DNA of 64,000 bases from Burkholderia sp. Nafp2/4-1b (lineage in GTDB: Bacteria > Pseudomonadota > Gammaproteobacteria > Burkholderiales > Burkholderiaceae), in contig NZ_ML058604.1 of the NCBI RefSeq assembly GCF_003635165.1, positions 1 to 64,000 on the forward strand. The letters are read 5' to 3'. The stretch's first letter is position 1. The number at the start of each line of letters is the position of its first letter. The notes beneath the pieces were generated by a model. It did no database searches. It saw only the letters and a list, made by a program, of their open reading frames with translations, and had not been told where the DNA came from. The position numbers were made by a program, and so were the translations under genes. Of this stretch, positions 46,436 through 57,228 are shown piece after piece.

Positions 46436-47377
46436 TTACGGCTGCGTTGGGTCGTACGCCCGCATCGCCGCGTCGCACTCGGCCGCTTCCGCGACGATCC
46501 AGTCGCGCACGTCGGCGACCTCGCGGCGCGGTGCCGGATCGTGCCGGAACAGCCAGTAGCCGTACGCGTCCGACAACGCGTGCGAGTGCGGGCCGAGCAC
46601 CGCGAGCCTGCCGTCGGCGAGCATCGGCGCGACGAGCGCGAGCCGGCCGAGCGCGACGCCTTGGCCGCCGATCGCCGCGTGGATCACCTGATCGTACTGG
46701 TTGAAGCGCAGCACGCCTTTCGGGCGCGCGTCGCCGAGCCCGGCCGCGTGCAGGTGCGCACGCCACTGCAACTGCGTTTGCGGCGGCCCGTCGAATTCGA
46801 GCAGGACATGGTCCGCGATCGCGGCCGCGTCGGTGACGGGCCGATTGGCGAGCGCGGGGTGCGCGACCGGCACGACGATCTCGTCGAACAGATGCAGCGC
46901 GCCGGCCGGCGCGCGTTCGCGCGGGCAGTAGCGGATCCCGAGGTCGATGCCTTCCGCGCGCAAATCGAGTACCTTGTCGTTCGCGGCCACACGCAAGTCG
47001 ATGTCGGGCAGGCGCGCCTGCAGGCGGCCGAGTCGCGGCAGCAGCCACAGCGCGGTGACGCCGATGCTCGCGGTGATCGTGACGGGTTGCCGTTCGCGCG
47101 CGGCGGCGAGCGACGCGACGGTGTCCTGCAGGGCGAGCAGCGCCGCATCGGCGGCGCGGAAAAGCCGCTCGCCCTCGGGCGTGAACGCGATCTTGCGATA
47201 GCCGCGCCGCAGCAGCGCGACGCCGAGATGCGCTTCGAGCGCATGCACCTGACGGCTGACCGCCGATTGCGTGACGCACAGATCCTGCGCGGCGAGCGTG
47301 ATGCTCATGCGGCGGCCGACGGCGACGAAGCCGCGCACGAGGTCGAGCGACGGGAGACGGACGAGCGGCGTTGACAT
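46436..47377 (-). CDS. LysR-family transcriptional regulator (GcvA-like)
   Basis: This 313-residue regulator has a winged helix-turn-helix (ITLAAQDLCVTQSAVSRQVH) and a LysR substrate-binding domain. The N-terminal pattern LPSLDLVRGFVAVGRRMS resembles the GcvA subgroup. It lies between the MFS permease (same strand, downstream) and a divergent alpha/beta hydrolase, either of which could be its target. Confidence 0.87.
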   Translation of the reverse strand: MSTPLVRLPSLDLVRGFVAVGRRMSITLAAQDLCVTQSAVSRQVHALEAHLGVALLRRGYRKIAFTPEGERLFRAADAALLALQDTVASLAAARERQPVTITASIGVTALWLLPRLGRLQARLPDIDLRVAANDKVLDLRAEGIDLGIRYCPRERAPAGALHLFDEIVVPVAHPALANRPVTDAAAIADHVLLEFDGPPQTQLQWRAHLHAAGLGDARPKGVLRFNQYDQVIHAAIGGQGVALGRLALVAPMLADGRLAVLGPHSHALSDAYGYWLFRHDPAPRREVADVRDWIVAEAAECDAAMRAYDPTQP

Positions 47378-47496
47378 GCGTAGGGCTCATGCGAACGGAG
47401 CAGCAAGATTGGTTGAGAACGCCGGGCGCGTCAAGTTCAATGGAGGCTGGCCGATCGGGCGGACGCCGCGTGATGCGGCGCCGCACAGGAGACAGG

Positions 47497-48552
47497 ATGA
47501 CGATTTCGAACGAAGCAGGGGAGACGAGTCGTGCGCCGGAGCAAGCGGCCGCGCGCCCGGCGGATGCGTTGCCGCCGGAGCCGGTGACGCTGACCGCGGC
47601 CGACGGTTACGTGTTGCGTGGCTACGTGTGGCGGCATCGCGGCGGCGGCGCCGCGCGGCCGGTGACGGTCGTCAATTGCGCGACGTCGGTGCGCTGCGAC
47701 TATTACTTCCGCTTCGCGGCCTGGCTGTTCGCGCAAGGGCGCGACGTGCTCGTCTACGACTATCGCGGGATTGGCGGATCGCGCCCCGCGCGGCTCGCGA
47801 CGCTGCGCGCGAACTGGCTCGACTGGGGGCGGCTCGACTGCGAGGCCGCGCTGCAATACGCGCGCGATGCGTTTCCGGGTCAGCCGGTCGACGTCGTCGC
47901 GCACAGCATCGGCGGCTGCCTGCTCGGTCTCGCGGCATCGAATGCGCACGTGCGCCACGTGGTGACCGTCGGCGCGCAGTATGCGTACTGGCGCGACTAT
48001 CGGGGGCACGAGCGGCGGCGCATGTGGTGGAAGTGGCACGTCGCGATGCCGGCGCTCGCGGCCGTGTTCGGCTATGTGCCCGCGAAGCGGCTCGGCTGGA
48101 TGGAGGACACGCCGCGCGGCGTCGCGCTGTCGTGGGTGCGCGCTCAGCCGCGCTTCGAGGACGCCTACACGCACGGCCCGCTCGCCGAAACCGCGGCGAG
48201 CCGCGCCGCGTTGCCGGGCCGCTTCGCGCGGCTGTCGGCGCCGATGCTCGCGATCGGCCTCGACGACGACGAATTCGGCACGGTGGATGCGATCGAGCGG
48301 CTGATCGGCTACTACACCGGCAGCGACGTCACGCACCTGCGAATTGCGCCGCGCGACATCGGCGTCGATGCGATCGGCCACTTCGCGTTCTTCCACAGCC
48401 GCTTCACCGAATCGTTGTGGCCCGTCGCGCTGTACTGGCTGCAACACGGCGCATTGCCGGCCGATGCGCCGGGCCATGTCCATGCGCGCCATCCGGCGCA
48501 GCGTGGAGGGCTTGCGGGCAGCGGCGTGCCCGGTGCGCTTGCGCACGGGTAA
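47497..48552 (+). CDS. Alpha/beta hydrolase
   Basis: This 351-residue protein has an alpha/beta-hydrolase fold of the serine aminopeptidase/hydrolase-4 kind. The nucleophile is in VVAHSIGGCLLG, where the usual GxSxG has Ala for the first Gly. YDYRGIGGSRP is the oxyanion region, a late Asp (GLDDDEFG) and His (IGHFAFF) could complete the triad. The substrate is unknown. The ATG at 47497 is chosen because AGGAG precedes it by 6 nt; upstream ATGs lack this. Confidence 0.78.
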   Translation: MTISNEAGETSRAPEQAAARPADALPPEPVTLTAADGYVLRGYVWRHRGGGAARPVTVVNCATSVRCDYYFRFAAWLFAQGRDVLVYDYRGIGGSRPARLATLRANWLDWGRLDCEAALQYARDAFPGQPVDVVAHSIGGCLLGLAASNAHVRHVVTVGAQYAYWRDYRGHERRRMWWKWHVAMPALAAVFGYVPAKRLGWMEDTPRGVALSWVRAQPRFEDAYTHGPLAETAASRAALPGRFARLSAPMLAIGLDDDEFGTVDAIERLIGYYTGSDVTHLRIAPRDIGVDAIGHFAFFHSRFTESLWPVALYWLQHGALPADAPGHVHARHPAQRGGLAGSGVPGALAHG

Positions 48553-48589
48553 CCGCACACACGTGCGGCGCGGCTGCGGCGCAGCGATC

Positions 48590-48709
48590 GAGCAGCCGAG
48601 CAGCCGAGCAGCCGAGCAGCCGAGCAGCCGAGCAGCCGAGCAGCCGAGCGCCCAAGCGCGCAAGTGCCCAAGTGCCCAAGTGCCCAAGTGCCCAAGTGCC
48701 CAAGCGGTC
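48590..48709. repeat. Composite tandem octamer array, about 15 units
   Basis: Seven GAGCAGCC units pass through GAGCGCCC and AAGCGCGC into five AAGTGCCC units and end with AAGCGGTC, all in one 8-bp register. The last unit is a rotation of the GTCAAGCG unit at 31061-31167. A 7-bp array (GCCGACC, four copies, 48727-48754) follows. Both lie between the hydrolase and phosphopantetheinyl transferase genes. Confidence 0.88.
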
Positions 48710-48831
48710 GCGTGGCCACGGCTGCTGCCGACCGCCGACCGCCGACCGCCGATCGCTGTCGCCGCGCATCGGTCTCCCCCGATGCGATCGATTAACATCG
48801 GACGTTTGATTCGCCTGGCTGCTGCGCACCG

Positions 48832-49587
48832 ATGCTATCCATTCCACCCGATTCCGAGATGTCCGCCGGCCTGTCCCCCGCGTGGCGCGTGCAACCGCTC
48901 GACGTGCCGACTGCCGCGTCGCGTGCCGGCGTGCAGGTCGTGCGCATCGATTTCGACTGGCGCGTGCCGCTTGCGTCACCCGCCTATGCGGCGCTGAGCG
49001 ACGTCGAACGTGCGCGCGCCGCGCGCTATCTGCGCCACGACGATGCAGTGCGCAGCGCCGCGACGCGCGCCGCGCTGCGCGACGTGCTCGGCGCGGCGCT
49101 CGCTATCGCGCCGCGGCAGGTCGGGATCGTCGTCGACGCATCGGGACGGCCGTCGCTCGATCCCGCGCATCGCGCATCGCTCGACTTCAACGTGTCGCAC
49201 GCGGGCGACCACGCGCTCATCGCATGGGCCGGGAAAGGGCGCGTCGGCGTCGATATCGAAAGCTGCAACCGCACGACCGACTGGCGTGCGCTGACGCGCG
49301 AAGTATGCGCATCCATCGAGGCCGCGTATCTCGACGGCCTGCCGCTCGCCGCACGTGCGGACGCCTTCATGCGCGTTTGGTCCGCGAAGGAGGCGCTGCT
49401 GAAGGCGCTCGGCACCGGCATCGTCGGCGGGCTGCGCGCGTTCGCGGTCGTGCCGCCGCGCGACGCGGCGACGCCCGCTACGACGATCGTCGACCCGGCG
49501 GCGCCCGCCGCCGGCGTCGCCGCGTTCGACGCAGCGTGGCTCGACGCGGCGCCCGGCTACGCGGCGTGCGTCGCATGGACACGCTGA
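48832..49587 (+). CDS. 4'-phosphopantetheinyl transferase (Sfp type)
   Basis: This 251-residue protein attaches phosphopantetheine from CoA to carrier proteins. Motifs: DFNVSHAGDHALIA, the metal-binding VGVDIES, and WSAKEALLKALGTG. The length fits Sfp-type enzymes that act on polyketide or peptide synthetases as well as fatty-acid carriers. No synthetase is in the window. A start nine codons later (48859) is possible. Confidence 0.87.
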   Translation: MLSIPPDSEMSAGLSPAWRVQPLDVPTAASRAGVQVVRIDFDWRVPLASPAYAALSDVERARAARYLRHDDAVRSAATRAALRDVLGAALAIAPRQVGIVVDASGRPSLDPAHRASLDFNVSHAGDHALIAWAGKGRVGVDIESCNRTTDWRALTREVCASIEAAYLDGLPLAARADAFMRVWSAKEALLKALGTGIVGGLRAFAVVPPRDAATPATTIVDPAAPAAGVAAFDAAWLDAAPGYAACVAWTR

Positions 49588-49895
49588 GCTGACTTCACTC
49601 GTTGCCGCTCGCTCGAGCGGCCCGTCGTTCCGCCCCGCGCAGCGCGCCCTGGTCACGTCGCGCATCGGGCAGCGCAACGCAAAGCTTCCGTCTGCAACAT
49701 CGGGGTCATGCGCCCCTTTCGGGGCGGGATCGCCATCGCCGGTCTCCGCAAGCGGATAAAGGGAGAACTCCGATTTCCGTGTTGCCAAAAATACAAAAAC
49801 AGCAACGTTTGTTAACCGAAAAGCCTGCAAGCCCGATCCGGCGGCCCGCACCGGACATCAGGGAAACTCCCAAGTCGAAATCATGAAAAACGGGG

Positions 49896-49951
49896 TTGTC
49901 TAGACAAGTTCCGATGGCTACACTGCAATCCATCCCGAACTTGTCTAGACA
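49896..49951 (+). promoter_or_regulatory. hutH promoter with two HutC-type operators
   Basis: TTGTCT (49896-49901), a 17-bp spacer and TACACT (49919-49924) form the likely promoter. A perfect palindrome TTGTCTAGACAA (49896-49907) covers the -35, and a second TGTCTAGACA (49942-49951) lies downstream of the start. Both contain GTCTAGAC, fitting the GT-N-TA-N-AC consensus of the HutC subfamily of GntR regulators. The rest of 49588-49962 holds a hairpin (49711-49726) without a U tract and no gene. Confidence 0.78.
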
Positions 49952-49962
49952 GGATTGCTCAC

Positions 49963-51486
49963 ATGATTACGTTGACCCCCGGCCACCTGACCCTCCCGCA
50001 ACTGCGCAAGATCGCTCGCGAAGCGGTGCAGCTCAAGCTCGACCCGGCGAGCTTCGCGAAGATCGACGCCGGCGCGAAGGCCGTCGCCGACATCGCCGCG
50101 AAGGGCGAGCCGGCATACGGCATCAACACGGGCTTCGGCCGCCTGGCCAGCACGCACATCCCGCACGACCAGCTCGAACTGCTGCAGAAGAACCTGGTGC
50201 TCTCGCACGCAGTCGGCGTGGGTGAGCCGATGGCACGCTCGTCGGTGCGCCTGCTGATGGCACTGAAGCTGTCGAGCCTCGGCCGCGGCCACTCGGGCAT
50301 CCGCCGTGAAGTGATGGACGCGCTGATCACGCTGTTCAACGCCGACGTGCTGCCGCTGATCCCGGTGAAGGGCTCGGTGGGCGCATCGGGCGACCTCGCA
50401 CCGCTCGCCCACATGTCGGCCGTGCTGCTCGGCGTCGGTGAAGTGTTCATCCGCGGCGAGCGCGCGAGCGCACTCGACGGTCTGCGCGTGGCCGGCCTCG
50501 CGCCGCTCACGCTGCAGGCGAAGGAAGGCCTCGCGCTGCTGAACGGCACGCAGGCATCGACCGCGCTGGCGCTGGACAACATGTTCGCGATCGAAGACCT
50601 GTACCGCACGGCGCTCGTCGCCGGCGCGCTGTCGGTCGACGCGGCCGCCGGCTCGGTGAAGCCGTTCGACGCGCGCATCCACGAACTGCGCGGTCATCAA
50701 GGCCAGATCGACGCAGCCGCGTCGTATCGCGACCTGCTCGAAGGCTCGCCGATCAACCAGTCGCACCGCGACTGCGACAAGGTGCAGGATCCGTACAGCC
50801 TGCGCTGCCAGCCGCAGGTGATGGGCGCGTGCCTGGACCAGATGCGCCACGCGGCCGACGTGCTGCTGATCGAAGCGAACGCGGTGTCGGACAACCCGCT
50901 GATCTTCCCGGATACCGGCGAAGTGCTGTCGGGCGGCAACTTCCACGCCGAACCCGTCGCATTCGCGGCCGACAACCTCGCGCTCGCCGCAGCGGAAATC
51001 GGCGCGCTGGCCGAACGCCGCATCGCGCTGCTGATCGACGCGACGCTGTCGGGCCTGCCCCCGTTCCTCGTGAGGGACGGCGGCGTGAACTCGGGCTTCA
51101 TGATCGCCCACGTGACGGCTGCCGCGCTGGCATCGGAAAACAAGACGCTCGCGCACCCGGCATCGGTCGACTCGCTGCCGACGTCGGCGAACCAGGAAGA
51201 CCACGTGTCGATGGCGACGTTCGCCGCGCGCAAGCTGGCCGACATCGCGGACAACACGAAGCACATCCTCGCGATCGAACTGCTGGCCGCCGCTCAAGGC
51301 GTCGACCTGCGCGCGCCGTACCACACGAGCCCGAAGCTCGCGCCGGTGATGGAAACGATCCGCAGCAAGGTCGCGCACTACGAGCTCGACCACTACTTCG
51401 CACCGGACATCGCGGCGGTCGCGAAGCTGGTCGGCGAGCGGGCGTTCGCGAAGGTCGCGCCGTTCTCGTTCGCATCGGAACAGTAA
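49963..51486 (+). CDS. hutH: Histidine ammonia-lyase
   Basis: This 507-residue enzyme deaminates histidine to trans-urocanate, the first step of histidine degradation. The self-forming MIO cofactor arises from Ala-Ser-Gly in [14 protein letters not shown] (about residue 143). [10 protein letters not shown] near the N-terminus and [10 protein letters not shown] near the C-terminus are active-site regions. It heads the hut operon behind two HutC operators. Confidence 0.96.
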   Translation: MITLTPGHLTLPQLRKIAREAVQLKLDPASFAKIDAGAKAVADIAAKGEPAYGINTGFGRLASTHIPHDQLELLQKNLVLSHAVGVGEPMARSSVRLLMALKLSSLGRGHSGIRREVMDALITLFNADVLPLIPVKGSVGASGDLAPLAHMSAVLLGVGEVFIRGERASALDGLRVAGLAPLTLQAKEGLALLNGTQASTALALDNMFAIEDLYRTALVAGALSVDAAAGSVKPFDARIHELRGHQGQIDAAASYRDLLEGSPINQSHRDCDKVQDPYSLRCQPQVMGACLDQMRHAADVLLIEANAVSDNPLIFPDTGEVLSGGNFHAEPVAFAADNLALAAAEIGALAERRIALLIDATLSGLPPFLVRDGGVNSGFMIAHVTAAALASENKTLAHPASVDSLPTSANQEDHVSMATFAARKLADIADNTKHILAIELLAAAQGVDLRAPYHTSPKLAPVMETIRSKVAHYELDHYFAPDIAAVAKLVGERAFAKVAPFSFASEQ

Positions 51487-51490
51487 GCCC

Positions 51491-52186
51491 ATGAACGCGC
51501 CGGTCTACCAGGAGATCAAGGATTTCATCCTGGGCCGCATTCACGCCGGCGAGTGGGCGGAGGGCGACCAGGTGCCCTCCGAGAACGAACTGGCCCGCGA
51601 GTTCAAGGTCGCGCGCATGACCGTCAACCGCGCGCTGCGCGAGTTGACGGCCGAGCAGGTGCTGACGCGCATGAAGGGCGCCGGCACCTACGTCGCGCGG
51701 CCGAAGTACGAGTCGACGCTGGTGGCGATCCGCAGCATCTCGGAGGAAGTCGACGCGCGCGGGCATGCGTATCGCGCCAGCGTGCTCGGCCTCGAGACGA
51801 TCCGCGCCGACGAGGCGCTCGCCGACGAGATGCAGGTGGCCGTGCGCGCGAAGCTGTTTCATTCGCAGGTGTTGCACTTCGAGAACGACGAACCCGTCCA
51901 GCTCGAAGAACGGTGGGTGAATCCGGCGGTCGCGCCGGATTATGCCGAGCAGGATTTCACGAACACGACGCCGAACCTGTACCTGATGCGCGCGGCACCG
52001 CTGCAGCGCGTCGAGTACCGGATCGAAGCGGCGGCGCCCGCGCCCGAGCGGCGCGAGCAGCTGCGGATGGACGACGTCGAGCCGTGTCTGGTTTTACATC
52101 GACGCACCTGGTCGCAGGGCGTCGTCGCCTCGGTGGCGAATCTGTGGCATCCCGGCAGCCGTTATCGCTTCACCGGGCATTTCTGA
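51491..52186 (+). CDS. hutC: Histidine utilisation repressor HutC
   Basis: This 231-residue GntR-family protein has an N-terminal winged helix (DQVPSENELAREFKVARMTV) and a C-terminal UTRA domain (about 90-225), which in HutC senses urocanate. It lies 4 nt after hutH, so it is within the operon it is expected to repress, giving autoregulation. Operators are visible upstream of hutH. Confidence 0.93.
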   Translation: MNAPVYQEIKDFILGRIHAGEWAEGDQVPSENELAREFKVARMTVNRALRELTAEQVLTRMKGAGTYVARPKYESTLVAIRSISEEVDARGHAYRASVLGLETIRADEALADEMQVAVRAKLFHSQVLHFENDEPVQLEERWVNPAVAPDYAEQDFTNTTPNLYLMRAAPLQRVEYRIEAAAPAPERREQLRMDDVEPCLVLHRRTWSQGVVASVANLWHPGSRYRFTGHF

Positions 52187-52225
52187 TTCCTTATTGATAT
52201 TCACTTTCCTTCGGGAGCTGTCGTC

Positions 52226-53914
52226 ATGAACCATCCGAAACACATCGATCCCCGTCTCGATCCGACGCGCACGATCCGCGCACCGCGCGGCAGCGAGAAG
52301 GTCTGCAAGACCTGGCTGGCCGAAGCGGCCTACCGGATGATCCAGAACAACCTGGACGCGGAAGTCGCCGAGCACCCGCATGCGCTCGTCGTGTACGGCG
52401 GCATCGGCCGTGCGGCGCGCAACTGGGAATGCTACGACCAGATCCTCGCATCGCTGAAGGATCTCGAAGAAAACGAAACGCTGCTGATTCAATCGGGCAA
52501 GCCGGTCGGCGTGTTCCGCACGCACAAGGATGCGCCGCGCGTGCTGCTCGCGAACTCGAACCTGGTGCCGCACTGGGCGACCTGGGATCACTTCCACGAG
52601 CTCGACCGCAAGGGCCTGATGATGTACGGCCAGATGACGGCCGGCAGCTGGATCTACATCGGCAGCCAGGGCATCGTGCAGGGCACCTATGAAACCTTCT
52701 TCTCGGTCGCGAACCAGCACTTCAACGGCGATCCGTCGGGCCGCTGGATCCTGACGGGCGGCCTCGGCGGGATGGGCGGCGCGCAGCCGCTGGCCGCGAC
52801 GATGGCGGGTTTCTCGATGATCGCGGTCGAATGCGACGAGACTCGCATCGACTTCCGCCTCAAGACGCGCTACGTCGACAAGAAGGCGACGACGCTCGAC
52901 GAAGCGCTCGGCATGATCGAGGAAGCGAAGCGCACCGGCAAGCCGGTGTCGATCGGCCTGCTCGGCAACGCGGCCGACGTGTTCCCGGAACTGGTCAAGC
53001 GCGGCATCACGCCGGACTGCGTGACCGACCAGACGAGCGCGCACGACCCGATCAACGGCTACCTGCCGCAAGGCTGGACCGTCGCGCAATGGCGCGAAGC
53101 GCAGAAGGTCGATCCGCAGAGCATCGTGAAGGTCGCGAAGGAGTCGATGGCCGTCCAGGTGCGCGCGATGCTGGACCTGCAGGAACGCGGTGCGGCCACG
53201 CTCGACTACGGCAACAACATCCGCCAGATGGCGCTGGAAATGGGCGTCGAGAACGCATTCGACTTCCCGGGCTTCGTGCCGGCCTACATCCGTCCGCTGT
53301 TCTGCGAAGGCAAGGGTCCGTTCCGCTGGGTCGCGCTGTCGGGCGATCCGGAAGACATCTACAAGACCGACCAGAAGGTGAAGGAGCTGATCCCCGACGA
53401 TCCGCACCTGCACAACTGGCTCGACATGGCACGTGAGCGCATCGCGTTCCAGGGCCTGCCGGCACGGATCTGCTGGGTCGGCGTGAAGGATCGCTATCGC
53501 CTCGGCCAGGCATTCAACGAGATGGTGAAGAACGGTGAACTGAAGGCGCCGATCGTGATCGGCCGCGACCACCTCGACACCGGTTCGGTCGCGAGCCCGA
53601 ACCGCGAGACGGAAGCGATGAAGGACGGTTCGGACGCCGTGAGCGACTGGCCGCTGCTCAACGCACTGCTGAACACCGCGGGCGGCGCATCGTGGGTGTC
53701 GCTGCACCACGGCGGCGGCGTCGGGATGGGCTTCTCGCAGCACTCGGGCGTCGTGATCGTCGCCGACGGCACCGCCGATGCGCACGAGCGTCTCGGCCGC
53801 GTGCTGCTGAACGATCCGGCGACGGGCGTGATGCGCCACGCGGATGCCGGCTACGAACTCGCGCAGCAGACGGCTCGCGAAGCCGGCCTGAAGCTGCCGA
53901 TGCTCGGCCGCTGA
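52226..53914 (+). CDS. hutU: Urocanate hydratase
   Basis: This 562-residue enzyme converts urocanate to 4-imidazolone-5-propionate using tightly bound NAD+. Family features include [34 protein letters not shown] and, near the C-terminus, [15 protein letters not shown]. It lies 39 nt after hutC and 2 nt before hutD. Confidence 0.96.
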   Translation: MNHPKHIDPRLDPTRTIRAPRGSEKVCKTWLAEAAYRMIQNNLDAEVAEHPHALVVYGGIGRAARNWECYDQILASLKDLEENETLLIQSGKPVGVFRTHKDAPRVLLANSNLVPHWATWDHFHELDRKGLMMYGQMTAGSWIYIGSQGIVQGTYETFFSVANQHFNGDPSGRWILTGGLGGMGGAQPLAATMAGFSMIAVECDETRIDFRLKTRYVDKKATTLDEALGMIEEAKRTGKPVSIGLLGNAADVFPELVKRGITPDCVTDQTSAHDPINGYLPQGWTVAQWREAQKVDPQSIVKVAKESMAVQVRAMLDLQERGAATLDYGNNIRQMALEMGVENAFDFPGFVPAYIRPLFCEGKGPFRWVALSGDPEDIYKTDQKVKELIPDDPHLHNWLDMARERIAFQGLPARICWVGVKDRYRLGQAFNEMVKNGELKAPIVIGRDHLDTGSVASPNRETEAMKDGSDAVSDWPLLNALLNTAGGASWVSLHHGGGVGMGFSQHSGVVIVADGTADAHERLGRVLLNDPATGVMRHADAGYELAQQTAREAGLKLPMLGR

Positions 53915-53916
53915 GC

Positions 53917-54540
53917 ATGACGGCGCTCGACCAGGCGCCGGTGAACGCAACGCTGGCCGCCGCGCTGATCCGCGCGGCGGATCTCGTTGCGTCGCCGTGG
54001 AAGAACGGCGGCGGCGTGACGCGCGAAATCGGCGCGTTCCCCGTCGGCGCCGCGCTCGACGCATTCGCATGGCGCGTGAGCGTCGCGGACGTCGCCGCGG
54101 CCGGGCCGTTCTCGCGTTTCGACGGCGTCGACCGCACGCTCGTGCTGCTGTCCGGCGCGGGCATGACGCTCGCGGAAGCGGGCGGCGCGCGCCATGTGCT
54201 CGACGCACCGCTCGCCCGTGCGGATTTCGCCGGCGAAACGGCGATCGACGCGACGCTGCACGACGGTGCGACGCGCGACTTCAACCTGATGACGCGCCGT
54301 TCGGCCGCGCGCGGGACGCTCGACGTGTGGCCCGAAGGCACGCATCGCATCGAGCGCGCCGATACCGTGCTGCTGTTCTGCGCGACGGGCGCGGTCGGCG
54401 TCGAGATCGACGGCATGCATTACGCACTGCAGGAAATGGACACGCTGCGGCTCGACGGGCTGCAGCGTGCGTTTGACGTCGTCGTGAGCGGGGGCGGCGC
54501 GCTGCTTGCCGTATCGCTCGCCGTCGGCGAACGAGACTGA
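53917..54540 (+). CDS. hutD: HutD family protein
   Basis: This 207-residue cupin-fold protein starts with the HutD signature [18 protein letters not shown] followed by [19 protein letters not shown]. HutD has no proven enzyme activity; in Pseudomonas it limits hut expression, possibly by binding a pathway intermediate. The start is 2 nt after the hutU stop. Confidence 0.92.
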   Translation: MTALDQAPVNATLAAALIRAADLVASPWKNGGGVTREIGAFPVGAALDAFAWRVSVADVAAAGPFSRFDGVDRTLVLLSGAGMTLAEAGGARHVLDAPLARADFAGETAIDATLHDGATRDFNLMTRRSAARGTLDVWPEGTHRIERADTVLLFCATGAVGVEIDGMHYALQEMDTLRLDGLQRAFDVVVSGGGALLAVSLAVGERD

Positions 54541-54544
54541 ACGT

Positions 54545-55768
54545 ATGAAACCGACTGTCTGGCATCACCTGAGGCTGTGTCCGCACGGCCATCCCGACGA
54601 AACGATCGACGATGCGGCGATCGCCGTCGACGAAACCGGCACGATCGTGTGGCTCGGCGCGTTCTCCGCGCTGCCGCACGGTTATGCGCACTGGCAGCGC
54701 GAAGACCTGCACGGCGCGTGGGTGACGCCGGGCCTCGTCGACTGCCATACGCACCTTGTGTACGGCGGCACGCGCGCGGACGAGTTCGCGCAGCGCCTTG
54801 CCGGCGTCAGCTACGAGGAGATCGCGCGGCAGGGCGGCGGGATCGTGTCGACGGTGCGTGCGACACGCGCGGCCGACGAGACGGCGCTGTTCGTGCAGGC
54901 CGCCGCGCGCCTGCAACCGCTGCTCGCCGAAGGCGTGACCGCGATCGAGATCAAGTCGGGCTACGGGCTCGACCTCGCGACCGAGCGCAAGATGCTGCGC
55001 GTCGCGCGCCAGCTCGGCGAGCGCTTCCCGGTGACGGTCTACACGACGTTCCTCGGCGCGCACGCGCTGCCGCCGGAATACGCGGGCCGCGCGGATGAAT
55101 ACATCACCGAAGTGTGCGAACGCATGCTGCCGGCGCTGGCCGACGAAGGCCTCGTCGACGCGGTCGACGTGTTCTGCGAGCGCATCGGCTTCTCGCTCGG
55201 GCAGACCGAGCGCGTGTTCGAGGCCGCGACGCGGCGCGGCCTGCCGGTGAAGCTGCACGCGGAGCAGTTGTCGAACGCGGGCGGAACCGCGCTCGCCGCG
55301 CGTTATCGCGCGCTGTCGGCCGATCACCTCGAATTTCTCGACGAAGCCGGTATCGAGGCGATGAAGGCGGCCGGCACGGTTGCCGTGCTGCTGCCCGGCG
55401 CGTACTACTTCATCCGCGAAACGCAATTGCCGCCGATCGAGCTGCTGCGCAAGCATGGCGTGCCGATCGCGCTCGCGACCGATCACAACCCGGGCACGTC
55501 GCCGCTCGAATCGCTGCTGCTGACGATGAACATGGGCTGCACGCTGTTCCGGATGACGGTGCCCGAGGTGCTGCAGGGCGTGACGCGCCATGCGGCCGCG
55601 GCGCTGGGCCGCGCGGATCGGCACGGCGTGCTCGAGGCCGGCCGCCAGGCCGATTTCGCGGTCTGGTCGGTCGGCTCGCTGTCGGAGCTTGCGTACTGGA
55701 TCGGCCGGCCGCTGTGCGAGCAGGTGGTGCGCGGCGGTGCGACGGTGTTTCGCCGGATCAACGGCTAG
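54545..55768 (+). CDS. hutI: Imidazolonepropionase
   Basis: This 407-residue amidohydrolase opens the imidazolone ring to give N-formimino-L-glutamate. Metal ligands are visible in [10 protein letters not shown], in [11 protein letters not shown] and in [12 protein letters not shown]. The ATG at 54545 lies 4 nt after hutD; a longer upstream reading overlaps hutD and is out-of-family. Confidence 0.95.
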   Translation: MKPTVWHHLRLCPHGHPDETIDDAAIAVDETGTIVWLGAFSALPHGYAHWQREDLHGAWVTPGLVDCHTHLVYGGTRADEFAQRLAGVSYEEIARQGGGIVSTVRATRAADETALFVQAAARLQPLLAEGVTAIEIKSGYGLDLATERKMLRVARQLGERFPVTVYTTFLGAHALPPEYAGRADEYITEVCERMLPALADEGLVDAVDVFCERIGFSLGQTERVFEAATRRGLPVKLHAEQLSNAGGTALAARYRALSADHLEFLDEAGIEAMKAAGTVAVLLPGAYYFIRETQLPPIELLRKHGVPIALATDHNPGTSPLESLLLTMNMGCTLFRMTVPEVLQGVTRHAAAALGRADRHGVLEAGRQADFAVWSVGSLSELAYWIGRPLCEQVVRGGATVFRRING

Positions 55769-55791
55769 CCTTGCAGGAAACGAGACTCACC

Positions 55792-57168
55792 ATGACCCAA
55801 ATGACGCTGTTCGCGGACCATGCCTACCTGCCCGGTGGCTGGCGCCGCAACGTGCTGCTGCGCTGGGACGCGGCCGGCACGCTGACCGACGTGACACCCG
55901 ACACCGATGCGCCGGCAGGCGTCGCGCGGGCGGCCGGGCCGGTGCTGCCCGGCATGCCGAACCTGCATTCGCACGCGTTCCAGCGCGCGATGGCGGGGCT
56001 CACCGAATACCGCGCGAATCCAGCCGACAGCTTCTGGAGCTGGCGCGACCTGATGTACCGCTTCGCGCTGAAGATCACGCCCGACGCGCTCGCGGCAATC
56101 GCGCGCTGGCTGTACGTCGAGATGCTCAAGTGCGGCTACACGTCGGTGTGCGAATTCCACTACGTGCATCACACGCAGGACGGCTCGCGCTATCCGCAGA
56201 TCGCGGAGCTCGGCACGCGCGTGGTCGACGCGGCGCGTTCGGCCGGCATCGGCATCACGATGCTGCCGGTGTCGTACCAGTTCGCCGGCTTCGGCAACAA
56301 GCCGCCGCGCGACGACCAGCGCCGCTTCATCAACACGCCGGACGGCCTGCTCGAACTGCTCGACGCGATGCGTCGCGTCGCGCCCGAGCACGGCGGCCTG
56401 CGCTACGGCGTCGCGCCGCACTCGCTGCGCGCGGTGTCCGAGAACGGGCTGCGCGTGCTGCTCGAAGGCTTGCCCGACGATGCGCCGGTGCACATCCATA
56501 TCGCCGAGCAGACGGCCGAAGTGGACGATTGCGTGCGTGCGTACGGCGCGCGCCCCGTGCAATGGCTGCTCGATCGCTTCGACGTCGATACGCGCTGGTG
56601 CCTCGTGCACGCGACGCACGTCGATGCGGCCGAAACGGCGGCACTCGCGAAGCGTCGCGCGGTGGCGGGCCTGTGCCTGACCACTGAAGCGAACCTCGGC
56701 GACGGCGTGTTCCCGGCCGTCGACTATCTCGCGCAGGGCGGCGTGATCGGCGTCGGCTCGGACAGCCACGCGTCGGTCGACTGGCGCTCGGAGCTGCGTC
56801 TGCTCGAATACGGGCAACGGCTCGTGCATCGCGCGCGCAACGTGCTCGCGAGCGACACGCAGGCTCACGTGGCCGATCGCCTGTTCGACGCGTCGCTCGC
56901 GGGCGGCGCGCAGGCAAGCGGGCGGCGCATCGGCGCGCTGCGCGAAGGCTGCCGCGCCGACTGGCTCGTGCTCGATCCCGATCATCCGGCGATCGCCGAG
57001 CACGACAGCGCGTCCTGGCTGTCGGGCACGGTGTTCGCCGAGCACGGCGATACGCCGGTGCTCGACGTCTACACCGGCGGCGAGCGCGTCGTGACCGGCC
57101 GCCGCCATCGCGACGAAACCGCTGCGTATGCGGACTACCGCGCCGCGCTGGCGCAACTGCTGCGCTGA
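55792..57168 (+). CDS. hutF: Formimidoylglutamate deiminase
   Basis: This 458-residue amidohydrolase removes ammonia from N-formimino-L-glutamate to give N-formyl-L-glutamate. Metal-binding segments include NLHSHAFQRAM, HIHIAEQTAEVDDC, LVHATHVD and GVGSDSHASVDW. Its presence with HutG shows that the five-step route is used rather than the four-step HutG hydrolase route. Confidence 0.94.
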   Translation: MTQMTLFADHAYLPGGWRRNVLLRWDAAGTLTDVTPDTDAPAGVARAAGPVLPGMPNLHSHAFQRAMAGLTEYRANPADSFWSWRDLMYRFALKITPDALAAIARWLYVEMLKCGYTSVCEFHYVHHTQDGSRYPQIAELGTRVVDAARSAGIGITMLPVSYQFAGFGNKPPRDDQRRFINTPDGLLELLDAMRRVAPEHGGLRYGVAPHSLRAVSENGLRVLLEGLPDDAPVHIHIAEQTAEVDDCVRAYGARPVQWLLDRFDVDTRWCLVHATHVDAAETAALAKRRAVAGLCLTTEANLGDGVFPAVDYLAQGGVIGVGSDSHASVDWRSELRLLEYGQRLVHRARNVLASDTQAHVADRLFDASLAGGAQASGRRIGALREGCRADWLVLDPDHPAIAEHDSASWLSGTVFAEHGDTPVLDVYTGGERVVTGRRHRDETAAYADYRAALAQLLR

Positions 57169-57228
57169 ACGCGCGGCCCCCGGCGCACGCCGCGCGCGTG
57201 CGCCGGCAGACTCTTACGGTGATGCGAC

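Noticed and set aside
48590..48709. Possible CRISPR array
   Set aside because: Units are 8 bp with no spacers; this is a simple tandem repeat and no cas genes are present.
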